Shown: piece after piece, positions 12,410-24,299 of the stretch | How the letters are laid out: every line of letters starts with the position of its first letter | Position numbering within the stretch: the first letter of the stretch is position 1 | DNA from: Quercus robur | Lineage: Eukaryota > Streptophyta > Magnoliopsida > Fagales > Fagaceae | Assembly: GCF_932294415.1 (NCBI RefSeq) | Contig: NC_065543.1 | Span: forward strand, 139,476 to 203,475 | Reading direction: 5' to 3' | Length of the DNA: 64,000 bases | Notes under the pieces: generated by a model | Told to the model about the DNA's origin: nothing | Database searches by the model: none | Seen by the model: the letters and a program-made list of their open reading frames with translations, nothing else | Position numbers and translations under genes: made by a program

Positions 12410-13110
12410 ATGGAGAGCAAAAAGACCAAGGGAAAACAAAAGATTGAGATGAAGAAAATAGACAAAGAAGTTGATCGTCTTGTTACTTTCTCAAAACGTA
12501 GGTCTGGACTGGTATCAACAAAAAAGCTAGTGAGTTGGTGACTCTATGTGGTGCTGAGGTTGGTGTGGTAGTTTTCTTACCAGTTGGAAAGTCCTTTTCA
12601 TTTGGTCATCCCTCAGTTGAGTCTGTGGCCAACCGCTTCCTAAAACAAAACCCTCCACAAGCCCAAGAGGATAGTAGTACCCATCCTTTGGAGGCTCAAT
12701 ATTGGAGGGTGAGAATCAATGAGCTCAACCAACAATGCGATGAGCTTCTCAGGCAACTCGAGGCTGAGAAAGAGCGAGAAAATGCACTTCAGAAACTGAA
12801 AAAGGCAAGAGAAAATAGGGGTTGGTGGGAGGTTCCTTCTAAGGAGAGCTTAACTTTCAAGAGTTACAACAAATGAATGAATCATTGAAGGTGTTCCACA
12901 AAGTTCTGTGCGCTCGTATGAAGGAGAAGACTATAGCTGGGTTACCCTCTTCTTCTTCTACCTTTCTTGCTGATATTTCTGCCCAAGGAACCATCCCTTT
13001 TGCCCCTAACGCCAGTAGAACTAATCCTTCTAGCTTTCCCTCTGGCTATGGCTATGGACAAGGGCACTTTTGGACCTATGTTTGGATACGGTTTATTACT
13101 GAAAATTAAA
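12410..13110 (+). pseudogene. Type I (M-alpha) MADS-box pseudogene, AGL62-like
   Basis: From the ATG at 12410 the frame reads MESKKTKGKQKIEMKKIDKE then VDRLVTFSKRRSGL, an M-alpha MADS DNA-binding domain. A small insertion near 12512-12520 shifts the frame. The domain resumes as ASELVTLCGAEVGVVVF, and the coiled-coil region continues (EAQYWRVRINELNQQCDELL, then RQLEAEKEREN). A second frameshift near 12830-12845 precedes the NESLKVFHKVLCARMKEKTI segment. The C-terminus is cut by a MITE at 13072, adding foreign residues before a stop at 13107-13109. Family members are seed and endosperm regulators with an intron-free coding region, as here. Two frameshifts plus the MITE make a functional protein unlikely. 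Confidence 0.88.
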
Positions 13111-13295
13111 AACTTTTTGCTGAAAACATTGTAGCAAAATAATTTTTAAAAGTATAAATAGTACCGTGAAATCCAATTTTAAAGTTAGATTTATGTTTTC
13201 CCGTACTTATGAGTCCCGTAAACAGTGTATAGGACCCAGCCAAAAAACGCAAACGCCAGACGCAACTCAAACGCGTTCCTATCCAAACTCACGCC
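13072..13295. mobile_element. hAT-like MITE, 224 bp (copy 1)
   Basis: The element is closely similar along its length to the element at 50555-50776: GTTTGGATAC..TTTAT, GCTGAAAAC, TAGCAAAATAATTTTTAAA, and a right end reading GTGAGTTTGGATAG in reverse. The two copies differ by about 2 bp in length. It sits in the 3' coding end of the MADS pseudogene. No clear target duplication remains. Confidence 0.75.
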
Positions 13296-14078
13296 TAGTT
13301 ATAGTTTATTTTCATTATTTCAGGTTTTTTAAAATTGAAAAAATAAAATGAAAATGGAGGGAAAACTGAATATTTTTAATTCTCCTCTTTTTGGAATATG
13401 TAGTGCGGGATTTAAAGATCTTATGATTTTCTACAAATTATTAATTAACTTCTATATTTTCTTCATGTACCATAAACATTAACAATGTATATTTACGAAT
13501 ACTCTCTTGTTACACAGTACAGATCCAGCCACTTAATTATATTTTTAGTTGTCACTACCAGTTTTTATTTATTTATTTATCTGTCAACATGCTTATCAAG
13601 GAAAATAGGAACTCATGGAATCAAGGATATAAACTTGTATTATGTGTTTCAGTTTGTGATGCACAAATTATAATTTGTTGAGTGTCTTTTGTCCATATCA
13701 AACTTTGGTTGCTTTATAAAAATTTTAATAAATATAAATAATGTCGTATTTCCTCTTTTCATATAAATAGTGAGTCCCACACTCCCACTAGTTAAATTTC
13801 ATGGTGAGATATACTATTTAGATGAGAGTAGAGAGTATGACATTATTGCACTCCCGTATAATTTTTTCGATTAGTAGAACACTAAGAGTGGACTAGTGTT
13901 TACACTTTATTTTCCACCAATTGTAGTATAACAAATGCTTTAATTTTTTTTTTTTCAATTTTAAACGTTAATTACTACTTTATAAGGAATAATACAGATA
14001 TGTAGCAAACTATGGTTGATGAAACATAAAACGGAATACTAATGCCACATATTGTGAATGAGAGGTCTTACGAGACCT
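13296..14078. other. No gene seen
   Basis: AT-rich intergenic sequence. Nothing on either strand resembles a coding exon or a bounded repeat. Confidence 0.4.
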
Positions 14079-14684
14079 TCTTGAGATACCTTGTTGGTAT
14101 TTGATGATGCACAAAAATCATCAGTGAGTTGATTGTCCACACATGCGTCAATGGGTGCACCTGAAGAACAAAAGAGAAGAATCAATTAAAGGGCACCGGT
14201 GGGGTATCGGCCAAAGACCCTCCGAAGGTTAAGTCAGAAGAGAGCTCCAACAATGCTAGAGAGTATGAGCTTTAGAGAAACTGTGCGTACCTTGTTTTCT
14301 AAGGGCCTTTGGGTTTTTATAGTAGTGTAGAACCGACCTTCGTTTCTTGTGTAGTAAGGCGTTTCCTTATGGAGAAGATCATCATTAATGGGCGGATATT
14401 ATGAGATCCTCCTTATGTTAGGATTCTATTCGTATTGGGACTCTATAGGTTAGGGTTAATCGTGAGACGCAAGTTATTTCCATTTAGGATTCCTTGGAGA
14501 TCACTAAAACCAGGTGGATGCCACGTGGCCTTTAGATCCGTCCACTATGTGTCCATGCATTTTGGATCCGTCCACTATCAACCCATTGATCTAGCACCGT
14601 CAAGTTTATTTAAATGGATCTGTCATCCCTAATTTTACCCTATTCAATATTGGAGAAAATATCTTATTGAGATACCTTGTTGGT
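14079..14684 (-). repeat. LTR-like insertion bounded by a 20-bp direct repeat
   Basis: TTGAGATACCTTGTTGGTAT occurs at about 14080-14100 and again at about 14665-14684. Between them the minus strand carries a TATA-like CTACTATAAAAACCC (near 14316-14330) and GC-richer sequence of LTR character. A second pair, TATTGGAGAAAATATCTTA, is found at about 14648 and 14684. These could mark a retroelement insertion or a replication-slippage event. No protein is encoded. Confidence 0.4.
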
Positions 14685-14990
14685 ATTGGAGAAAATATCT
14701 TAAGAGTTGATCTCATAAAATACCTTCCATTGTTATTCGTGATAGCAGTGTTAGGTATTGTTTATTATTATTATTATCATTATTTTTGGATAGGATTGTT
14801 TATTAATATTAGCATTAAGACTTTTACCAGTTTTGAGTCATTAATTAGTGTTCTAGATGTACTACTTTTTTTTTGTTATAGAAATAAAGCTAAATTTTTT
14901 TTAAAGACAGGTTCAGTAACTCTTATTACTTAATTTCATCACTATAGTAAATAATGAAACTTCTTTGATCACATACTCTATGAAAAGAAT

Positions 14991-15000
14991 GTGTGTGTGT

Positions 15001-15031
<31 letters not shown>

Positions 15032-15040
15032 GGGGGGGGA
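14991..15040. repeat. (GT)n followed by G homopolymer
   Basis: A GT run is followed directly by a run of more than 20 G and then AGGG. This is a simple repeat, and its length may be unreliable because such runs are hard to sequence. Confidence 0.9.
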
Positions 15041-15095
15041 GGGTTTCTCATTCTTAACCCTAAATTCTTTAAACCCTAAACCTCAAACCCTAAAT

Positions 15096-15568
15096 AGGGA
15101 AGGAGCTAGGATTTTGAGTGAGGGGGGCGAGATACACTCAAACCCAAATGCTTAAAAAATTTGTTATAGCCTAAAACTGCATATTGTAGCTCTAGATTAA
15201 CCCAAAAACAACCATGTTTTTTTATCCAAGCTACTTATAAAAGAATATATGTTTGCGTGTGTTTTTTTAATCCTAAACTTCTTTGGAGAACTTCATCAAA
15301 CACTCAAGCTACAATGATCCTATGCTAATTCTTTAAGATAAATTTCATAAATCATTTGAAATCCAGATAGAAACTCACAAAAAGAATCAAAATTTAATGA
15401 AAATTTGAATAAAGAAAGTGTATTTTTTTGTGAAAGTATGGAAGTATTGAACAAAAATGGAGCATGAAAATTCAAATCCAAACTTTATATATTTTATATT
15501 TTGCTTTTTCTCATTGCGCCGGGGGGACCATTGCCTCCCCTGGTCCAAGCATAGCTACGTCCCTGACC
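15096..15568. mobile_element. Degenerate TIR element
   Basis: The left end, AGGGAAGGAGCTAGGATTTT with a following G-run, matches the complement of the right end (AGGGACGTAGCTATGCTTGG, then GGGGAGGC). The interior is AT-rich and non-coding. No target duplication was identified. A possibly related insertion lies at about 50863-51514. Confidence 0.5.
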
Positions 15569-16137
15569 GTAAACCCTTAAATGCTACACCTGTCTGCCCT
15601 TATACCCACTAAATCTTATATAATGTTTTCACATATTTTAGTTTTCTAATAATGGTTGATAATTTTTTACTAAAGCTTTTGTATTTAGTATTCCACAATG
15701 ATCCTTTCTCAAATTTTTTAATAAACTTATCAAGAAAAAAAAATTCTTATAGTTTTTGAGTGATTAAAATATGTTATTTGTGGAAAGCATATGTTAATTG
15801 ATTAAAGTTGGGTTCAGCTTGTTATTAAACAATTATTAGAGTATGAAAAAGGTGTTGATGAGCTCCTACATATTACATTTACATGTCCAGGGACCAGGGT
15901 AGAGGGCACAATGAGATGTCCTTGCCTTAATTGTAACAATTTCTTTCATGTTACTCAAGATGATGTCAAAATGTTATTTATTTTTCCACTATATATATGT
16001 AATGGATTAGACGTATAACCATGAATACATAATGAAGAAATATTTTATGGCACATAATCTGAAAATGAAGAGGATGATGTTCATTTGTTGTAATGATTGC
16101 AAGATCTGATGCGGATTAAACATTGAAATGTTATTTA

Positions 16138-17404
16138 ACATCCAAAGAGGTGAGCATTGGGGGATGCATTTTATGATGGAGATGATCAATTGAAAATACT
16201 CGAGATTTTGAGCAACCGAATGTTGAAGTTTAGAAGCTTTTATGATTGTTAAAGGATGATAAACAGAAATCATATCTAAACTGTGAAGGTAATTATCATT
16301 TGTTACATTTTTTTTTTAATAAAAAAAATTCTTATATAAAATTTGTAAATATCAATGCACTTGTATGGGCATTAGTTATAAGCCCAGTCCATCAACCTGC
16401 ACATGCTTCAGAATATAGGGCCCAATGTAAGGTCGGGGCCCATGTCAATTCGGGGGACCAGTGCCTGATCGAGGTCCAGTACCAGGTCAAAGTTTGTATA
16501 GGACGGTAATGGTATTGCCTTGGGGAAATTGCCTGCCGAGCACCGTTTGGTGACGGGTGCATTTTTCAAGAGAGTCACATTTGTCATGAGAAGTGAGTCC
16601 CATCTGGTCAGGAATCCCAGAAGGACCCACCCACATGAAAAGCAACACTCTCATCATGACAACCCCACTTAGGGAAGTCTATAAATAGGGGTCAAAGGTG
16701 TGAGAAAGGGGGTCGGCAATTTTGGGGGGAAGAGAGATACACAAGAGAAAAGAGAGGAACCATTAAAAAGAGTAAACTTAGTACTACTTATCTTGTGTCT
16801 TCTCGGGAAGCACACGCACAGGGTCAAAGAATTCCAATTAGGCTTGAAACATCTTATCTTGGGCTATTAGGTTGGCTTTTAGAGGTTTTCCCATTGTAGG
16901 GAATTTCATACCCCTCAAAACAAGTAAATTGGGAGTCAAATTCAAAAATTCATATAGTATTTTGGGCTTGGCACCACAATACTGCTTATAGATAATTAAT
17001 ACATGAAAATCAATGCAATTACCTCATCAATACATAGGAATAAGGGTCTTTTTAATGAGTGCCTGGACAAGTTGAGAATTAATAAATGCTCAATTATGAT
17101 CACATTTTTCAAAGAAAAAAAAATTGTTAATTATTCATTGGCTTACATGCACAAATTATTATCATTGTGTGTACTTTTTGGATATATGTGTACAGCTTAA
17201 CTTTATTTCTTCAAAAATATATAAATATATGTGTACAACTTTTTTTCTTTTCCCATAAAAACTTTCTTTAAATGGATTGTTAACCAATGCCCTAAGGGCA
17301 TTTGTTAGCATTTCTCATATATTATTTAATAAATTAAAAAAAAATGCATCTTAACTACTTTAGAGCATTCATTAACAAAAAGATAGACCATTATATCTAA
17401 AATT
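16138..17404. repeat. Tandem duplicated host segment, unit A (interrupted)
   Basis: The unit begins TCCAAAGAGGTGAGCATTGG and ends before the same words recur at 17410. It shares the order TTTTATGATTGTTAA, GGATGATAA, AAAATCAATGCA, GGTCTTTTTAATGAG, AATTAATAAATGC, TTGGCTTACATGCACAAATT, and ACAAAAAGATAGACCATTAT with unit B. An LTR-like insertion occupies about 16360-16985. No coding sequence is seen. Confidence 0.75.
16360..16985 (+). mobile_element. Solo LTR-like insertion in unit A
   Basis: This GC-richer block is absent from the equivalent point of unit B. It contains a TATA box in TCTATAAATAGGGG (TATA core 16680-16687), a purine-rich leader (GAGAGATACACAAGAG), and GGTATTGCCTTGGGGAAATT. That last stretch closely resembles GGTAATGCCTTAGGGGAATC in the LTR at 37978-39604, so the two belong to one LTR family. 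No gag or pol is present. The edges are set by comparison with unit B. Confidence 0.6.
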
Positions 17405-20393
17405 AACGTCCAAAGAGGTGAGCATTGGGGGATACAATTTATGGTGGGGATGATCAATTGAATACTTAAAAACCTGAGCAACTGAATGTTGAATTTCAGT
17501 AGCTTTTATGATTGTTAATGGATGATAAGCAGAAGTCAAATCCAAAATTTGAGGATAATTAAGTTATTATGATTGTTAATGAATGATCATTTGTTAATTG
17601 TTACATTAGGAAAATTGTAATATTACAAATCAAATATCTTTTTGATAAAAAAATATTCTTAATAACCATATAAGTACTATTTTGTAAATAATTAATGCAC
17701 TTTTTATAGATAATTACTTGAAAATCAATGCACTTTTCTCATTAATACATAGCAATTAATTAATACATAGAAATAATGGTCTTTTTAATGAGCATATGTT
17801 TTTTTTTTTTTTTTTTTTGAGTAAACAGTAATATTTATTAGAACACACACGAAAATAGTAATATTAGTGTTTTAAACTGGGTTTATAATACATTATTTAA
17901 CCAGAGTACAATTACAAAAGGGCCTAACCTTTGTTGATGCTCATTTTGGAAGCCCAGTAGCAAGAAGAAGCCCAACAATATGGGCAGAGAAGAGTTAGTG
18001 GATAGAAAGAAAAATCATTAAGTCCAAATGGCAGGAACAATGGATCATAAGCCCATAAAGTAAATAAATGGGCCTAAATGAGCCCGGAGAGAGAAGTAGT
18101 AAACCCATGAGTATTATGTGATGTAGAAAAGTAAGAATGGGTCATATCAAGCCCGAAATAATGAAGTAAGAAAGTAAGAGGCTGATGGAAAGCCCATGAG
18201 TCCCAAGGATGAAGGATAAGGTAATTGGGCCAAGGAAGTCCAAAAGAGTTAGTAAAAACCCATGGGAATGTAGAATTAGAAAATAGGCCAAGGATGCCCA
18301 AGGAAAGCAAATGAGCTAAGGATGTCCAAGAAGAAAGAAATGGGACAAAGGAGCCCACAAGCAATGTAATGGGTCAAGAAAGCCCAAAGTTGCATAAGTA
18401 TAAATCCAATGACTATACTGAGTCATTGAGAGAAAAACAGGCAGTAGGCTCAAAAGAAGCCTAGCAAGCATGGGTCAAATAACACCACGGCAGGAATAGC
18501 AGAGTGGTATGACAAGAATGGCAACAAGATTACAGAAGGAGCAAAGAATTGGCTAAAGAGGGGAAAACCCACAATTAAGTAAGGCCCAGCCCTCGAAAGG
18601 AGCGAGCCAATAAATAATAGAAAATCAGAAGATCAATTCACGCCATAAGAGGTCAAGGATGAGCGACATAATGCATAAATGAGCCTCCAGACTGTGGCAA
18701 ACGCATAAGCAGCAAACAGGCTTTTGATGTACACGGGAAGTGGAGCACGCATAAGGCCCAAGCACTATCAACCTGTACCTAGCCAATACAGGAGTGGTGG
18801 GTCATGGGTCAGAGGTAAGAGAGGGTATGGTCTGGCGGTGGGGGGAAGGGAAAACCTATTCTAGGGTTCCTGCTCAGATTCTTTAGGGGGTGATGTCCTA
18901 TTGGGATGACATACTACCCAAAAGAAAGAAAGATGAGTTGGAACCACTAAGTGCATGCCATGAGGGATAGTAAGAGAGAAAACCTACGCTGTGGTGGATA
19001 AGAATGCCACAGTTAGCAAGCAAACAAAACAATCTTTTTTGTCTAATAATGGAGAGTGGCACAGCCAGCACAGGTAAGTGGTGGTGGCTGGGCAGCTAAC
19101 AAACCAGTGGGTGGTTGAGAAGAAAACCCTAAACCAGACAAAAGTAGTTAAAGGCTAAAATGGTAAAAATCAATCACGGTAGGCAGTATATAAAGGGTCC
19201 TTGCCGTGCACAGTAACATCATCAAAACAGTAGCAACCACTAAGAGACAATCACAATACCACCATCACCATAACACTACACAAGTAAGCACTAAGAAAGA
19301 AAGGAAAGGAGTGGAGGGAAAGAATCAAGGTAACAAAATGGAGAAAAAAGAGAAAGAGGAGAAATAGAGAGTGTAGAATGGCAGGCATGCACCAATAGGC
19401 TAATCCCATCTCTCCCTCTAAAAGCCTACCCTCTATTGAGGATAAAGAACTTGTTTGGGCACAAGCCATTCAGGCCTGTTCCCTTAAAGTGGATAATTTT
19501 TATAGCCAGATCCTCCTGTGAAGTTACCCACGTTAAGGAAGTGGTTCCTTCCTTGGCCTTAGTCCGATAATACAACTGAACACGACAAACTGATTTTTTC
19601 CTTCTTTGATTTTATCGCTTATTGCTATTGTTTCTTCTCTTGTCTTTGCAATTTGCACCTATAATGTGTTTCTTGTTGCCATATCGTTCTTTTTCCCTAT
19701 TTTAATTAAGGATCTCTTACTTGCTTTGCTTGACAATAACGTGTTTCTTTTATCATTGTTTTATTGCATTTATCTGCCATAACTCTTTTATAGCAACCTT
19801 CGCTTGTCATGGGCATGTTGACCAAAGTTTTGGCAAACGGGGCATAGTTTGTGTGCAAGCCGAACCAAGGTAAGTTGCAATTGGACCGGTCCCAACTCTC
19901 TTATCTAGAACACTTAGGCCCAGTGTAGCAGGAGGCAGTCCAGCCCAAAATTACAAAAGGCCCACCACAACTTTTATAGTTGTAGATTGGGGTTGTAAAC
20001 AGCGGATACTAGACACACACAACCAATGTATGTTAAGAATTAATAAATGCAAAATTATGAGCTATAATGCACATATATATTTTAAAAGACAGTTATTACT
20101 TATTAATGATTTATTGGCTTACATATACAAATTCATTGTCATTATGTGTGATTTTTTGGGTATATGAGCTGTATGACTTTATTTGTTAAAAATGTATAAA
20201 ATATTATTTAATAAAGTATTAAATGCACCTTAATTGCTGTCCTCAAAGCATCATTAAGAAAAGCCTAGAAATAAATGAATTTTTTTTTTTAAACTATCTT
20301 GATGAGTTGGTAGGCTAACATGAAAAGGCTTTTTATTCATTTTTTAAGGAAAGTGCCACTTAACAAAACAATAGACCATTATGGCTAAAATTA
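17405..20393. repeat. Tandem duplicated host segment, unit B (interrupted)
   Basis: Second copy of the unit starting at 16138. Host-like sequence covers 17405-17799 and about 20030-20393, and ends with AACAAAACAATAGACCATTAT. A 2.2-kb insertion splits it. The beginning of a third unit (GGGTTGAGCATTAGGGGATACC) follows at 20394, so the array was at least A-B-partial C. Confidence 0.75.
17800..20030 (-). mobile_element. 2.2-kb retroelement-like insertion in unit B
   Basis: The block is absent from unit A. The left end is a T-run at 17801-17819, as expected for a minus-strand insertion with a poly(A) tail. Short flanking words (ATATG left, GTATG right) may be a target duplication. Inside are a plus-strand TATA (CAGTATATAAAGG, 19185-19196) and a minus-strand TATA-like site (about 19972-19985). 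Many GGCCC/GCCCA words are present but no conserved protein. It may be a non-autonomous LTR element or a retroposed copy of one. Confidence 0.5.
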
Positions 20394-20439
20394 GCATTAA
20401 AAGGGTTGAGCATTAGGGGATACCTTTTATGGTTGAGAT

Positions 20440-21817
20440 GAACCAATATATAAGATAGGTTCAAGTTGTATGCCTAACATAACTTAAAAATTAAAATTTT
20501 TTTTTTTTTTTTAAATTGTAGGTTTCTAAGAGATCTAACGGTTACAAAACACTATTCTCCATGGCATGAGTAAAGACTTATCACTTTCCTCGGCAACTTA
20601 CTTAATTAATAGCTCCTAAAAATAAAATAAAATTAATAGCATTTTTTTTCTCTCTTTTACCACATAGGAAATGTTAATGAATGCCCTAAAGGTATTGGTT
20701 TAAAAACTATTTTTAGAAACATTTTATTAGAAAATGATAAAGCAAGTAATTTTTCTGTTAGTTTTTTACATTTCCCATGAAAGTGATAAAAACTTTCCTG
20801 ATATGGTTTATTAATAATTGTCTTAAGAGCACCTTTTAATATGACCCCTTATCCCATTATGTTTATAGCCATAATCGTTTAGAGAGAGAATAACATATTT
20901 AATGCTGACAAGGTCCATATCATACTCCAATTGTATAACATATATAATATTGTTCCATACATATTCAATATCACATTCAGACAAGAAATAGCTAATCAAA
21001 ACATCGACATTCCAATCAAAACAATGCATTATAGAACCCACACAAAAAAAAAAAAAAAAAAAATGACACAATAAATCATTTCCTTTATTTTTCCATAAAT
21101 CTTACAACATTGAAGCTTTAAAATTCTATAAAATCGTTTTCTATTAACCTGTCATCAGATATTCAGAGGACGTAAACTAGGATCTAATATGTCACATGTT
21201 ATATTTCATTTAATATATATATATATATATATATATTATAAAAGGGTTAATTTTTTATTTTGAGGAAAAAGGGGTTAAAACTTAAAACTTAAAAATAAGA
21301 AAGAAGTTAAAACATAAAACCCAATAAATAAATAGAAAGGAGAGATATTAATATTTTTCATGGGCTTTTAAAAATCTTTCAGAGTGTATTAAACATTGAG
21401 CTCTGGCCCATTCATTATAGTGAATATATTGCACTAGTGGACCATTGACCTTATAAATCAAGCCCAAGTTATGCCGAAAGAAAAAAAAATGGTCGAATTT
21501 ATAAGTTCTCCACGTAGCTTCTAAAATTGCAGGCTTGTCCCTGATCAGTAGAGCCTAGCACTGCCAGCATCGAACACGATTATGGTAAGCTAGTTTCTTT
21601 ATCTTTATTTCCTTCTTTGTCATTACGTGTGTATATATATATATTTTTCCTTCAATTAACTCTCATTATGATGCAATTATTTTTGTAAGATATTATGTAC
21701 ACTGCATGTTTGATGAATGTTCCAAACGAAATTTTACAGCTAATGTGTTAAGGTGGGATTTGGGTTTTGATCCAAAAGGTTGTTTTATTATATATATAAA
21801 GGAGTCTGGGCTGGCTT
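20440..21817. other. AT-rich spacer, includes (AT)n
   Basis: No gene is seen. An (AT)n run lies at about 21211-21236. The last 250 bases are the upstream region of the conserved gene at 21818. An ATG followed by a donor-like GTAAGC at 21583-21591 could be the end of an untranslated first exon, but this is weak. Confidence 0.4.
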
Positions 21818-23097
21818 ATGATGGTGCACACATATATACAGAAGCTTGTCCATGGTACAAAGTGTTTAAAAACTAAGCAAAATGGAGCTGCTTATATGAA
21901 TGTTATGCTATATCACTGTTCAGAAGTATCCCATCAAGAGCCTTTACATTGTGAATGGTATGAGAAGGAGTTTCCAAAGATAACAGAATTGAGCCACTTG
22001 TTGAGAAATGTGGATTGGCTTGATGGGAGGGTAGTTCATGTCAGGGACAATTCAATTGTCTTAGATGGTGAAATTGAACACAAAAGGCAAACTTTCAAGT
22101 CCCTGGCCAGGGTCTTTATTGGGTCTCCATCAATTCAGCAAAAGATTCAGAAAAATGTGATGGCCTTATCATTGGTGGCAAGTAACAACTGCACCCCATT
22201 TGTTCGTTTCAGTGAACCTAGTGAAAGAGAGCCTATGATTGTGAATTCACTCACTGAAGTGTGCAACTTCCTGAACATTTCTGCACAACAAAGGAAGGTG
22301 GTTCTGCACACAATATGCCCACAGGTCACGCAAATGAGGATATGGACAGGTACACTCGAGGAGATACTAAATGGATTGAAATCTGAGTTGGATTTGTTAA
22401 GTTGTCAATGCTCTAGCAAAGGGACCAAGATGGGTCCGCAGATTGTTTCTAGCTGTCTAAAGTTCCTGGCTGACACAGCTATTTCCTTTGACCATGATTC
22501 TGCTTGTTGGATGCGGCTTGCGCCTGCAAAAGTTGTTGACTCCTCTGCTTCACATAAATGGGAAGATGTTCTTGAGATGTTCAATGATCTCATTGAGTGT
22601 TTGAAAAGTGAAAAGGAATTATGTCTTCTTGTGGGGAAGGTTGAGGTCATGAAAGGAGGACTGTCTCAAATCAAGGACATATTGATTGATAAAAGTATTG
22701 GACACAAAGAAGCTCGGCATCAAGAAAGCCTAGTGGAGAAGAAGCTCTCCTAGACATTGGGTCACTCGTCCAAGTGCTTGTTTACTCTTTTATTATATTA
22801 CCTCCATGGGCATGCTAGAGATATTGAAGTGGATTTATGCGGTCGAATTTATAGCGTTGGTGATGAGGATAGGTTTTGCTTGTACATGGGAAAGATTTTG
22901 ACTACAGAAGAGGATAAGATGGTTTGGAGTAAGGTAAGGCAATTGGACAGGGCTCTTCGGCTTTTCAAGTTTGTGTGGGAAACTGTGGGAATGAGAGGAG
23001 TTTTCAGCTGCAAGGCCATTTGTGGTGTGTTGGTGCTGAGGGCAGGATGCTTACTTATAGAGGAAATACATTCTTTGTACATGGGATCAGTGTTTGA
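21818..23097 (+). pseudogene. Conserved plant protein of unknown function, broken
   Basis: A 311-codon frame (21818-22753) reads as a well-formed soluble protein (ELSHLLRNVDWLDGRVVHV, TFKSLARVFIGSPSIQQKIQ, VNSLTEVCNFLNISAQQRKV, ICPQVTQMRIWTGTLEEILN, WMRLAPAKVV, KWEDVLEMFNDLIECL). After the TAG at 22751-22753 the same frame continues without a gap as TLGHSSKCLFTLLLYYLHGH, then QLDRALRLFKFVWETVGMRG. A single-base loss at about 23003-23007 then shifts the frame. The other frame gives a plausible C-terminus (GRMLTYRGNTFFVHGI) ending at TGA 23095-23097. I recognise it as a conserved plant family but cannot assign a function. One stop plus one frameshift suggests a recent pseudogene, or a gene now making a 311-residue product. 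Bases 23098-23227 are read through only in the shifted frame. Confidence 0.75.
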
Positions 23098-23227
23098 CAA
23101 AAAATTCCCTATACATATTAGTTCAGATGGTGAAAAGATATTTCATGGTGATTCATGGATCAGTGCACACTCTATGCAAGTCATTTCCAGATACTTATAC
23201 TCAAACTATTATTCATATGTGAAATAA

Positions 23228-23717
23228 ATTGATATGGAGTCATTCGTGTACTATTTAACTAAGGAAGAATTTCGCAATACACCCTACCTTCTTTCTCCTC
23301 TTCCATGCCAAATATTCTTAGAATGCTAAGGAGTTCTAGTTCAAACGGCACATCTTCCCTTGTAAAAGTAAGATAGAGGCTAAGGTCTTATGCTTAACAC
23401 TCACCAAGTGCGTATGTAATATCAAAAGAAAAAAAGTCAAATATTCTAACAAAAGAATTCACTTACTCTAATGATTTGAAAGCCTCCATGGAATATCAAG
23501 TAGGGAGGACAAAAAGGTTTACTAGTACTACTCTCTACTGCCACTTATATAACAGCAGTAAAGTACGCTTGAATGCATAATTTAAGATAATGCCATTAGA
23601 CCACAACAAATTAAGAGAGAAAAACTATAGTCAATTTATCTTCCATAAACGACCTGAACTTTGCTAAGAAATGGTATTGGGTTTTCTCATATTTGAGGGT
23701 GATGGAGGTAAGTAATT
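23228..23717. other. No gene seen
   Basis: Intergenic sequence downstream of the broken conserved gene. No exon, TIR or LTR boundary could be supported. Confidence 0.4.
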
Positions 23718-23720
23718 TTA

Positions 23721-24024
23721 GAGGCTGTTTGGCCAACCAAATTTGATAACTTAATTCTCAGTTTCTATAACTCATAACTCAAAAATGGTGGGACCCATAG
23801 CAAAAAGGTTGTTTGGCCAAACGATAACTCTGTTTCCATCACTCAATTCTTTGATTTTTGAGTTATGAGTTATGGAAACTAAAAACAACCAAAGGCTATT
23901 TTCAGTTTCCATAACTCATAATTCAATGGCATTTTCGTAAATAAACACACATGGAGGGACCCACAGCCGCAATTTTTGACCACCTTTTGACTTTTTTTTT
24001 TTTACTTGTTCGGTCTTCAGTTCT

Positions 24025-24059
<35 letters not shown>

Positions 24060-24296
24060 CTTCGGTGAGTTTGGGTACTGAAAACCAAAAAAAAAAAAAA
24101 AAAAAAAGAGAAAAAGCTACATCGGCTGACAGGTATGGGCCCACAAATAGTGTGAAAGATATTGAGTGATGGAAATTGGGTGATGATGCCAAACGGGTGT
24201 GAAAAATTGAGTGATGAGTGATGAGTTATGAGTTATGAGTGATGGAAATTAAGTGATGGAAATTGAGTGATGAAAAATGGTTGGCCAAACAGGCTC
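23721..24296. mobile_element. MITE with TTA target duplication, 576 bp
   Basis: The terminal inverted repeats are GAGGCTGTTTGGCCAACCA on the left and GAGCCTGTTTGGCCAACCA read from the right. Flanking TTA at 23718-23720 and 24297-24299 fits a PIF/Harbinger-type 3-bp duplication. Subterminal regions are rich in repeats of GAGTTATGAGT/GAGTGATGG and their complements. The centre is a T-run/A-run inverted pair. No transposase is encoded. Confidence 0.85.
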
Positions 24297-24299
24297 TTA

